A stretch of 64,000 nt of DNA from Methanohalophilus mahii DSM 5219 (GTDB lineage Archaea > Halobacteriota > Methanosarcinia > Methanosarcinales > Methanosarcinaceae). The stretch covers positions 1,860,001-1,924,000 of the forward strand of contig NC_014002.1 of assembly GCF_000025865.1 (NCBI RefSeq), given 5' to 3'. How positions within the stretch are numbered: the first letter of the stretch is position 1; every line of letters starts with the position of its first letter. Of this stretch, positions 56,657-64,000 are shown piece after piece. The notes under the pieces were generated by a model. That model ran no database searches and was not told where the DNA came from. It was given only the letters and a program-made list of their open reading frames with translations. The position numbers and the translations under genes were made by a program.

Positions 56657-57292
56657 ATGAAAGTTATACAATGCAATGCAACCACCAATGATGCAAACTC
56701 CTACCTTATAAATGACAGCATCCTCATCGATACCGGACTGAATGGAGAAAGACTTGCCCGGGAAATTGAAAGTCATATAGACCTCAATAAACTGGAACTG
56801 ATAATCCTGACCCACTGCCACTATGACCATACAGCAGCTGTGCCCCTGCTTGTGGAACTCAGTGGTGCAAAGGTCGGCATCCACCGGGCAGATGAGACCA
56901 TGCTTGCAGATGATACGGGTAGCGTATCAACATTCTTTGGGCAGAAAGCACCTGCCATCGAGCCGGATATTCTCTATGAAGACGGAGATATGATCAAATT
57001 AGACGAAATCCAAGCCCTTCAGGTAATCCACACACCCGGCCATACTCCGGGAGGCATATGCCTCTACGAACCTTTTTCCAAAAGCCTGTTCTCGGGGGAC
57101 ACAGTCTTTTCATCCGGCGGATTTGGACGCACGGATTTTGAAGGCGGCTCAGCCAGACAGCTCACAGAATCCATAGAAAAACTGGCAGAAATAGATGTAG
57201 AAACCCTCTATCCCGGCCATGGCCCGGTGGTAAAAAGTGATGCCAACCGCCAGATACAGCTTTCAATGCGTGCATCCCGAACCATATGGTGA
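56657..57292 (+). CDS. MBL-fold metallo-hydrolase, glyoxalase II-like
   Basis: The 211-residue protein starts MKVIQCNATTNDANSYLI after AAAGGG. The metal motif ILTHCHYDHTAA (about 53-64), HTPGHTPGGICLY, LFSGDTVFSSGGFGRTD and LYPGHGP make up a full glyoxalase II-type site. It probably hydrolyses a thioester or similar small substrate, not identified. It lies between tatD and the ygiQ-like gene in a likely operon. Confidence 0.9.
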   Translation: MKVIQCNATTNDANSYLINDSILIDTGLNGERLAREIESHIDLNKLELIILTHCHYDHTAAVPLLVELSGAKVGIHRADETMLADDTGSVSTFFGQKAPAIEPDILYEDGDMIKLDEIQALQVIHTPGHTPGGICLYEPFSKSLFSGDTVFSSGGFGRTDFEGGSARQLTESIEKLAEIDVETLYPGHGPVVKSDANRQIQLSMRASRTIW

Positions 57293-57301
57293 TCCAGAAC
57301 A

Positions 57302-59140
57302 ATGAAACACGATAAAAAAACATCAAACCCCCTCCCCATGTCAAAAAAAGAAATGCAGCAGAGAGGGTGGGATACCCTTGACATTATCATAGTGACAGGC
57401 GATGCATACGTTGATCATCCATCCTTCGGGGCTGCCCTGATAGGCCGCCTGCTTGAAGCCAGAGGGTTTAGAGTAGGGATAATAGCCCAGCCGGCCCACG
57501 ATAAACCGGAAGAATTTAAGGAACTTGGAAAACCGGAACTTTTCTTTGCCGCAACCGCCGGCAACATGGACTCAATGGTATCCAACTATACACCATCCCT
57601 CAAGCCACGTAAACGTGATATGTATTCTCCTGGAGGCACCCCCGGTATGCGACCTGACAGGGCGACCATTGTATATTCCAATCGTATACATCAGGCATAC
57701 CCGGATACCCCGATTGTAATCGCAGGTGTGGAAGCTTCCCTGCGCAGACTGGCACAATATGATTTCCAGTCAGGAAAGGTAAGGAAATCAATTCTTGCAG
57801 ATGCCCCGGCAGACCTCCTGATATATGGGATGGGTGAAACCCAGACAGAAGAAATCGCACGCAGATTACAGGCAGGAGAAGACATCAAACAAATAAAGGA
57901 CCTTCCCGGTACCGTCTGGAAAACCCCCGTGAAGACCTGGAAAGAAGAACTTAAAGGCATGGATTATATCGAACTGGAATCCTACGCAACGGTTTCAGAA
58001 GAAAAGGAAGCCTTTGCCAGAAATTACAAAACCCTCTGGCAGCAGCAAAACCCGGGAAGAGGAAAAATACTTGTCCAGCCCCACCCCAAAACTATCATTG
58101 TCCAGAATCCGCCGGCAAAACCTCTTGAAACCCAAAATCTGGATGAGGTTTATGAATTACCTTACACCAGACAAAAACACCCTTCTTACAAAGAGGACAT
58201 CCCTGCTATTGAGCCGGTGCGCTTCTCCCTCACTACCCACAGGGGTTGCTTTGGCGCCTGCTCTTTCTGCGCCATCGCCCATCATCAGGGCCGCATGGTT
58301 AATTCCAGGAGTATTGAATCACTCTTAAGAGAGGCAAAAACCCTCACCAAAATGAAAGATTTCAAGGGAAATATCAATGGAGTGGGCGGGCCCACCGCGA
58401 ATATGTATTCAATGGAATGCCCACAATGGAAAAGCAAGGGGGTATGCACCGACAAGTTTTGCCTCTATCCTGAAGTCTGCCCGTCAATGAATACTGACCA
58501 CAGCAAAAACATGGAGCTACTAAACCGTCTGGAACAAATTCCAGGTGTGAAGAAAGTTTTCATAACCTACGGTGTGCGCTACGATCTTGCCCTGACCCAA
58601 CCTGAGTATCTGGAAATGATATGTAGAAAACATATCAGTGGAAGACTTGCAGTGGCACCGGAGCATTATTCAAAAAAGGTCACCGACAGTATGAGAAAAC
58701 CCGGCAGGGATGTTTTTGAAAAGTTTGTGGAAATGTATTCAGCAATCAACAAGAAACTGGGCAAAGAGCAATACCTCCAGACATATCTCATGTCCGGCCA
58801 TCCGGGTTGCGGACTTAAAGAGATGATCGAAACTGCCGAATACATACGTGATAATAAACTGTATAGTGAGCAGGTCCAGGATTTCACACCAACCCCCATG
58901 ACAGCATCCACCTGCATGTATCATACCGGAATTGACCCTTTCACTGGTAAAAATATAGAAGTTGCCACTTCCCGAAGGGACAAGAAGATCCAGCGCACGA
59001 TCCTCCATTACAGAGACAAACGAAATCGCAAATATATTCTTGAAGCTTTAAAAAAGGCAGACCGGATGGATCTTGTGGGTAACAGCTGGAAATGCCTGAT
59101 TTCCGGTAAAAACGGCATGTGGGAATCCAAGAAAAAATGA
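57302..59140 (+). CDS. YgiQ-family radical SAM protein
   Basis: The 612-residue protein has an N-terminal B12-binding-like domain (about 20-150) and ASLRRLAQYDF. The radical SAM cluster HRGCFGACSFCAIAHHQGR (about 313-331) and extra cysteines CPQWKSKGVCTDKFC (about 375-389) and YPEVCP follow, then the C-terminal VQDFTPTPMTASTCMYHTG. This is the complete UPF0313/YgiQ layout. Its reaction is unknown. The gene begins nine bases after the MBL hydrolase gene. Confidence 0.93.
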   Translation: MKHDKKTSNPLPMSKKEMQQRGWDTLDIIIVTGDAYVDHPSFGAALIGRLLEARGFRVGIIAQPAHDKPEEFKELGKPELFFAATAGNMDSMVSNYTPSLKPRKRDMYSPGGTPGMRPDRATIVYSNRIHQAYPDTPIVIAGVEASLRRLAQYDFQSGKVRKSILADAPADLLIYGMGETQTEEIARRLQAGEDIKQIKDLPGTVWKTPVKTWKEELKGMDYIELESYATVSEEKEAFARNYKTLWQQQNPGRGKILVQPHPKTIIVQNPPAKPLETQNLDEVYELPYTRQKHPSYKEDIPAIEPVRFSLTTHRGCFGACSFCAIAHHQGRMVNSRSIESLLREAKTLTKMKDFKGNINGVGGPTANMYSMECPQWKSKGVCTDKFCLYPEVCPSMNTDHSKNMELLNRLEQIPGVKKVFITYGVRYDLALTQPEYLEMICRKHISGRLAVAPEHYSKKVTDSMRKPGRDVFEKFVEMYSAINKKLGKEQYLQTYLMSGHPGCGLKEMIETAEYIRDNKLYSEQVQDFTPTPMTASTCMYHTGIDPFTGKNIEVATSRRDKKIQRTILHYRDKRNRKYILEALKKADRMDLVGNSWKCLISGKNGMWESKKK

Positions 59141-59215
59141 ACATTTTCAAAGAGATTTTATATAACTATATGTATATATGCTATGTATATATATGTACTC
59201 TGAAGGAGATAATTC

Positions 59216-60682
59216 ATGCTTCAAAAGAAGCAATTAGAAATACTGATGGTAGATGGCAGGCCCGAAGATACCGATATTATTGAGAAGATGTTTCAGGCAG
59301 AATATACCATAACAAAGGCAAATTCGGGAATTGACAGCTTAAAGATAATGGAAAAAACAACTCCTGACGTGATATTGCTGGATATTAACCTCAATGATAT
59401 CAGTGGCCATGAAATCTGCAGGATCATCAAGCAACGTCAGGATACACGTGCCATTCCCCTGATCATCATATCAGGCATAAACGACAGGGAAGAAAAAATC
59501 AGGGCCTTCAATAATGGTGCGGATGATTTTGTCCTGAAACCGGTTGATGAGTTCATACTCAAAAGCCGTATTGAAACCCTGCTAAAAGTAAAAAGGTTGC
59601 AGGAGCAGATCCGCCAGGAAAGGGATCTGGCACTCAAGTACATAGATACGGCAGGTTCCATAATGATAATCCTGGACCGGCATATGAATATCAAACTTGC
59701 AAACCAAAAAACTGCAAAGGTGCTGGGATATGAGGGCTCCGTACTCGTGGGTAAAAACTGGATTGACAGTTTTGTTCCTGCAGAGGAAAAAATAAAGGTC
59801 AAGAAGCAATTCAAAAGACTAATCGAAGATGAAAGGGGCATACCCGAATACCTGGAAAATCATATTATAAACCGCAAAGGAGAAAAGAGGTTAATTCGCT
59901 GGCGCCAGACCGTTTTGAGGAATGATGAGGGAGAAGTTGGAGAAATAGTGGTTGCCGGTGAAGATGTTACAGCCCAGAAAGAAACTGAAGAGCAACTCAA
60001 AAAGGCCCATGAAGAACTAAAAACTATTGATCAGGTCAAAAAAGAATTCATTGCCAATACCAGTCATGAACTTCGCACTCCCATGATATCCCTCAAAGGC
60101 TTCAGCGACCTTCTCAACAAAGAAAGGCTCGGAGAACTTGGCCCAGAACAGAAAAAAGCCATGGAATCAATATCCCGCAATTCAATATTTCTTCACAGAC
60201 TCATTGAATCATTGTTTTATGCAAATGATACAACCAGAAAGAACATACGCTATTCCTTTAGCTCCCTAGATATAAACAAATTTTTAAAAGAAATACTACA
60301 GGACATTTCCATTCAAATCAGGGAAAAAAGAATCACTACAGATACCTGTTTTGATGACAAAAATTATGAAATTTCTGGTAGCTATAATTACCTCAGACGA
60401 GTATTCCTCCACTTGCTGGATAATGCCATCAGGTTTTGCCCGGCAGATTCCACAATATCCATCAAAACCCTGAAAAGGTGCGAAAATATCGATATATATA
60501 TCGAATATGTGCCTGAATTGCCAGACACAATCGAAGACAACAAATCCCCTCTTGAAAGCGTGGATAGAGCAGGCATACGTATGTGTCAGGAAATCATTGA
60601 AACACACAAAGGGGGGATGAAAATAACAGAAACCGAAAGCCTCACGCAAATTTTCGTGAAACTCCCCACACTTCAAAATTAA
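59216..60682 (+). CDS. hybrid receiver-PAS-histidine kinase with degenerate ATPase domain
   Basis: The 488-residue protein starts with a receiver domain (about 1-125; phospho-acceptor Asp56 in DVILLDINLND, and VLKPVDEF). A PAS domain (about 140-260) and a HisKA dimerisation domain with NTSHELRTPMISLKG (about 283-297) follow, then an HATPase-like region (about 360-488). The N-box LLDNAIRF is present, but the DxGxG and GxGxG ATP-binding boxes are not recognisable, so autokinase activity is doubtful. No membrane segment is seen; it is cytoplasmic. A TATA-rich promoter and AAGGAGA lie upstream. It overlaps the convergent glcF stop. Confidence 0.85.
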   Translation: MLQKKQLEILMVDGRPEDTDIIEKMFQAEYTITKANSGIDSLKIMEKTTPDVILLDINLNDISGHEICRIIKQRQDTRAIPLIIISGINDREEKIRAFNNGADDFVLKPVDEFILKSRIETLLKVKRLQEQIRQERDLALKYIDTAGSIMIILDRHMNIKLANQKTAKVLGYEGSVLVGKNWIDSFVPAEEKIKVKKQFKRLIEDERGIPEYLENHIINRKGEKRLIRWRQTVLRNDEGEVGEIVVAGEDVTAQKETEEQLKKAHEELKTIDQVKKEFIANTSHELRTPMISLKGFSDLLNKERLGELGPEQKKAMESISRNSIFLHRLIESLFYANDTTRKNIRYSFSSLDINKFLKEILQDISIQIREKRITTDTCFDDKNYEISGSYNYLRRVFLHLLDNAIRFCPADSTISIKTLKRCENIDIYIEYVPELPDTIEDNKSPLESVDRAGIRMCQEIIETHKGGMKITETESLTQIFVKLPTLQN

Positions 60683-61740
60683 CACATGGCCTTTTCAAGT
60701 AGCTCAATAATATCTATGAGCTCACGGTCTTCTGCAGCCATCTCAAGATTTGAGCGGCACAGGGGACAGGAAGTTACGAGTAATTCGGCCTTTTCTGGAA
60801 CCTCATCCATTCTTTTGGAAGCGAGGGACTGGGAAAGGTCTGAGAAACTTCTCCTCACACCACCTCCGCCACCACAGCAGCGTGCATTTTCATGGTGCGT
60901 GTCCATTTCCTCAAGATTGCAGATACGCCTGATAACATTGCGTGGTGCTTCGTATATACCATGTGCCCTGCCTATATGACAGGGGTCGTGATAGGATACG
61001 GAAATATCAAGTTTTCGGATATCAAGTTCATCGAGTTTTTTCTCTAAAAATTCGGATACATGAAGTACCTCAAACTCATCGGGATAATCCTTTTTCAGGG
61101 TAGTGTAGCAACCAGCACATCCCGTGATTATGGTTTTTGCCCCGCTTTTTTTTATCTGCTCCAGGTTGTGCCCGATCAATTCGGAGGCATCAGAGCCTGT
61201 GCGAAGCAGAGGAGACCCGCAGCATACCTCATCCTCCAAAACACCCACACCTAATTTCTTGAGGATGTCAAAAGTTTTGCGTGCAACTTCCGGATACCTG
61301 TATGCAGTCATACAACCTGCAAAATAAACATATTCGCATTTATCAGGCAGTTCTTCTTTCTGCGCCGGTTCAAGCCAGTGCAGGCGTTGCCGGGATTCGC
61401 GCAGGGGATTGCCCCATTCAACAGTGTCATTTTTGAGTTTTTCCTGGGCCTTGCTGGCTCCGACCTTGCGCACAACAGCTGCACGTGCATTTTCAACTAC
61501 ATCCGGCGGTGTTGCCCCCGAAGGACACATTTGCTCACATATACCGCAGGTTGTACAGGTATCCAGGGAAAAACGGAAACTGTCATCAATATCCGAATCA
61601 TCATCGATTTGCTGGGCGATGAGCATTCGGCCCCGTGCATTGGTGGATTCCCAGCCATATTCATTGAAAACGGGACAATAAGCCCTGCAGGTTCCACAGT
61701 GCACACATTTCAGGATAGACCTGCGATGTTCATCATTCAT
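60679..61740 (-). CDS. GlcF/HdrD-like iron-sulfur subunit of a 2-hydroxyacid oxidase
   Basis: The 353-residue protein has two ferredoxin-type clusters (CVHCGTCRAYCPVF, about 17-30; CTTCGICEQMCPSG, about 63-76) and two CCG domains. The latter include YFAGCMTAYRYP...EVCCGSPLL and YHDPCHIGRA...ARCCGGGGG. Such proteins accept electrons from a flavin subunit and pass them to a quinone-like carrier or heterodisulfide system. The start overlaps the glcD stop by four bases, so the two are translationally coupled. Confidence 0.88.
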   Translation of the reverse strand: MNDEHRRSILKCVHCGTCRAYCPVFNEYGWESTNARGRMLIAQQIDDDSDIDDSFRFSLDTCTTCGICEQMCPSGATPPDVVENARAAVVRKVGASKAQEKLKNDTVEWGNPLRESRQRLHWLEPAQKEELPDKCEYVYFAGCMTAYRYPEVARKTFDILKKLGVGVLEDEVCCGSPLLRTGSDASELIGHNLEQIKKSGAKTIITGCAGCYTTLKKDYPDEFEVLHVSEFLEKKLDELDIRKLDISVSYHDPCHIGRAHGIYEAPRNVIRRICNLEEMDTHHENARCCGGGGGVRRSFSDLSQSLASKRMDEVPEKAELLVTSCPLCRSNLEMAAEDRELIDIIELLEKAMC

Positions 61741-63113
61741 TTATCCACCCCCAATTTGCCGGGATTGAGGATTCCTTTGGGATCAAGGGCTTTCTTGATG
61801 AGGGACATTACCGGCAGGGACGTAGGATGCTCAAGTTCCATGTAGTTTGCGCGTGCACCACCAATACCGTGTTCTGCGGAGACCGTCCCCCCTAGTTCTA
61901 TTGCCTTGCGGTAGATAAGGTCAGCAGCCCTGTGGAGCTTTTCCCATTCTTCCTCACTGAGCATATCTATACTCATACCGGTATGCAGATTGCCATCTCC
62001 TATATGGCCATATATCATAATCGGAATTCCTACTTCATCGGATATCCTGTGTACATTCTTGATCATTTCGGGTATCTCTTTTATCGGTACACCTATATCT
62101 TCCCCTACGTACACCCGATTGCGCAGGGGGTCCAGCCGACTGATTGCCGCTCCCACGATACGCCGGGCAGCCCAAATGCGGTCACTCTCTTCCTCGTCCC
62201 GTGCCGCACGTATGTCATCTGCAATCCCTTCACATACCTTTTTCACCATTTCTGAAGCCTCGGAGACTTCCCCCTGAGAACCGTCCACTTCAACCATAAG
62301 AATAGCACCTGCATCAGGGATATCAAGACTCGGATCATAGGATTTCAGGGTACGGATCGTGGTACTGTCCAGTATTTCACAGGCTGATGGAATTGTACCC
62401 GAGGAAAGGATACGCACAACTGCAGCCCCCGCTTTTTCCGCACTATCAAAGGAGAGAAGGATTACCAGTCTGGTGCGGGGCAGGGGATGAATTCTCAAAA
62501 CCGCCTCGGTAATTATACCCAAAGTTCCTTCAGAACCTACCATCAGGGATGTCAGGTCATAACCTGAAGCCATTTTTAGTGTTCTTGAACCGGTCCTGAT
62601 GATGCTGCCATCCGCCAGAACTACTTCAAGGTCCAGCACATAACGTTTTGTAGTCCCATATTTCACGGAACGCATTCCGCTGCCATTGTTTGCTATAAGG
62701 CCCGCCAGAGTACACATAGCAGTACTTCCCGGGTCGGGAGGGAAGAAAAACCCGTGGGGTTTCAGGGTTTCGTTTAGCCTGGAATGCACAACCCCGGGAC
62801 CGATGGTTACCTGCAGATTATCAATGTCTATATCGAGAATCTCATCCATACCGCTCATGTCCAGCACAATTCCACCACATACCGGGACTGCGCCACCTGC
62901 AAGCCCACTGGCAGCACCCCGGGCCACCACAGGCATTTCTATTTCAGAAGCAAGTTTTACTAGCTTGCTCACCTGTTCTGAATTATGTGGACGTACCACA
63001 TATTCAGGACGACCCTTTACCTGGGATGCATCCGAAGAATAGCAACAGATGTCTGAGGCCGAATTACTTACGTTTTTATCGCCGACTATCTCCTTCAGCC
63101 TGTTAAGAAGCAT
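61737..63113 (-). CDS. GlcD-like FAD-linked oxidase, D-lactate or glycolate type
   Basis: The 458-residue protein is of the VAO/GlcD family: the FAD-binding half has VVARGAASGLAGGAVP (about 61-76), FFPPDPGSTAMCTLAGLIANN, and MVGSEGTLGIITEAVLR; the C-terminal half has YGHIGDGNLHTGM (about 376-388) and SAEHGIGGARANYM. With GlcF it forms a 2-hydroxyacid dehydrogenase. Substrate (D-lactate, glycolate or other) is unknown in methanogens of this kind. Divergent from the archaeosine synthase gene. Confidence 0.9.
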   Translation of the reverse strand: MLLNRLKEIVGDKNVSNSASDICCYSSDASQVKGRPEYVVRPHNSEQVSKLVKLASEIEMPVVARGAASGLAGGAVPVCGGIVLDMSGMDEILDIDIDNLQVTIGPGVVHSRLNETLKPHGFFFPPDPGSTAMCTLAGLIANNGSGMRSVKYGTTKRYVLDLEVVLADGSIIRTGSRTLKMASGYDLTSLMVGSEGTLGIITEAVLRIHPLPRTRLVILLSFDSAEKAGAAVVRILSSGTIPSACEILDSTTIRTLKSYDPSLDIPDAGAILMVEVDGSQGEVSEASEMVKKVCEGIADDIRAARDEEESDRIWAARRIVGAAISRLDPLRNRVYVGEDIGVPIKEIPEMIKNVHRISDEVGIPIMIYGHIGDGNLHTGMSIDMLSEEEWEKLHRAADLIYRKAIELGGTVSAEHGIGGARANYMELEHPTSLPVMSLIKKALDPKGILNPGKLGVDK

Positions 63114-63168
63114 ATACGTTCAACCTGTAATGTATTGATCAATATTATGTGATTGAGTAGAAAACGTT

Positions 63169-63180
63169 TACATCTATATA
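63169..63180 (+). promoter_or_regulatory. TATA box of the archaeosine synthase gene
   Basis: ACATCTATATAG lies about 20-27 bp before the ATG at 63196, which implies a leaderless or nearly leaderless mRNA. Confidence 0.45.
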
Positions 63181-63195
63181 GTTCTATTCTATGCC

Positions 63196-64000
63196 ATGAC
63201 CAGATACTTTGAAGTCCACCAGCGAGACGGGGCTGCAAGAAAGGGAAGCCTCTATCTCAACAAAACGATCCCTACACCAACGGTAATTGACACTTCTTCC
63301 CTCAAACCAGAGGCTGAAGGAGATATAATATATCCAGGCAATCAGTGGCATTTCGGGAATGGAAAAACGGCAACACAAGCCACCCTGGGATTAAGGGATC
63401 GTGTGGGGAAAGATAAACTCATAATTATGCCTTCCTGCACATATTCACCCATGATAACAGGGGAAGTAACCTGTGAAAAGATAGATGTGCCAGCTGAGGA
63501 GGGACCCACTGGAATAGCTTATTCTGAAAGAGACCCGGAAACTACACGGGACCTCTATGTGGCAGACGGCATCGGCTGTCATGAAGGCAACCCTCGCAGG
63601 CTGCTGACAGCCCTCATCGATATAAGGAAGAACATTGCACCGGACTCGGCCCTGTATGCACCGAATATCGCCTTGCCTGAAAATGTTGCCATGCTGATTT
63701 ACCTGGGAGTGGACATCCTGGATACGACAAGGGCAACTATCGCGGCCTTTGAAGATAAATATATGACACCGGTCGGTTTCATCCATCTGGACAGACTAAC
63801 AGAATTGCCCTGCTGCTGTGCCCATTGCAGCGGCATGAGTGCAAAAGAAGTAAAGGATATGGATAAAAAGCAACGCGCCCGCCTAATTGAAAAACATAAT
63901 ATCGCCACCCTTGAGACAGAAGTAGCCCTTGTCAGGCAACGGATACGCAGTGCCTCTCTCAGGGAATACGTGGAAGGAAGATGCCGTCATGACCCCGCCC
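63196..64000 (+). CDS. archaeosine synthase alpha subunit ArcS (TgtA2), 3' end outside window
   Basis: About 268 codons are visible and the gene runs off the right edge. The start MTRYFEVHQRDGAARKGSL and the TGT-like barrel segments (YVADGIGCHEGNPRRLL, LGVDILDTTRAT) match the ArcS/TgtA2 family, which converts preQ0 in tRNA to archaeosine together with partners. The CCCAHCSG motif (about 212-219) fits the zinc site region of TGT-type enzymes. A TATA-like CATCTATATAG lies about 25 bp upstream. Confidence 0.88.
   Translation, partial: MTRYFEVHQRDGAARKGSLYLNKTIPTPTVIDTSSLKPEAEGDIIYPGNQWHFGNGKTATQATLGLRDRVGKDKLIIMPSCTYSPMITGEVTCEKIDVPAEEGPTGIAYSERDPETTRDLYVADGIGCHEGNPRRLLTALIDIRKNIAPDSALYAPNIALPENVAMLIYLGVDILDTTRATIAAFEDKYMTPVGFIHLDRLTELPCCCAHCSGMSAKEVKDMDKKQRARLIEKHNIATLETEVALVRQRIRSASLREYVEGRCRHDPA

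Overview
The window looks like chromosome from a methanogenic archaeon of the order Methanosarcinales, probably a halotolerant relative of Methanohalophilus, Methanolobus or Methanococcoides. The genus is a guess from gene content; the order is better supported. Evidence includes archaeal-only information-processing genes (ABCE1, NAC, Nob1, TiaS, archaeosine synthase, a RecJ-like DHH protein), F420 ligase CofE, a Methanosarcina-type S-layer domain protein, PGF-CTERM surface anchors, TATA-box promoters with short or no leaders, and an rRNA operon ordered 16S, tRNA-Ala, 23S, 5S, tRNA-Cys.

Region by region: 0-2.7 kb holds a U32 peptidase (cut by the window edge), MazG and HisF. 3.2-7.1 kb is a nickel ECF transporter in the order nikK-nikM-nikL-nikQ-nikO. 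7.1-10.7 kb holds ABCE1, an EMC6-like membrane protein, a metallo-beta-lactamase nuclease and thioredoxin. 10.8-20.8 kb on the minus strand is a cofactor and one-carbon block: glyA, folD, folP, a hydantoinase-like gene, metV, metF, thiC and cofE, with purN at its head. It implies a tetrahydrofolate pathway beside the expected tetrahydromethanopterin pathway. 20.8-41.3 kb is mostly housekeeping: an HTH regulator, TiaS, NadE, a double KaiC-like ATPase, Nob1, a GfcR-type regulator, a RecJ-like protein, a stomatin/NfeD pair, a PurM-like protein, HisH, UDP-sugar dehydrogenase, a PIN-ATPase-KH protein, HisI, an IscA-like protein, NAC and a dihydrolipoamide dehydrogenase-like flavoprotein.

42.1-47.2 kb is one complete rRNA operon on the minus strand, with visible inverted arms for pre-rRNA processing around both 16S and 23S. 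47.6-49.2 kb is a 2-isopropylmalate synthase gene whose only plausible start codon is one base out of frame with its body. 49.4-55.5 kb is an accessory minus-strand cluster: an S-layer-domain protein, a SAM methyltransferase, a small PGF-CTERM protein, and a FecBCD-type ABC transporter whose binding protein has an EF-hand/dockerin-like N-terminus. 55.8-64 kb holds TatD, an MBL hydrolase, a YgiQ-type radical SAM protein, a hybrid REC-PAS-kinase with an eroded ATPase domain, a GlcF/GlcD-like oxidase pair, and the start of archaeosine synthase.

The most interesting signals are: a 49-bp promoter/operator element shared, with identical spacing, by trxA and the hydantoinase-like gene; the leuA frame break; predicted near-N-terminal histidines on three extracytoplasmic Nik components; the fused C-terminal domain of FolP; and the surface-anchored uptake cluster at 49-55 kb. 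No CRISPR array, insertion sequence or prophage was seen.
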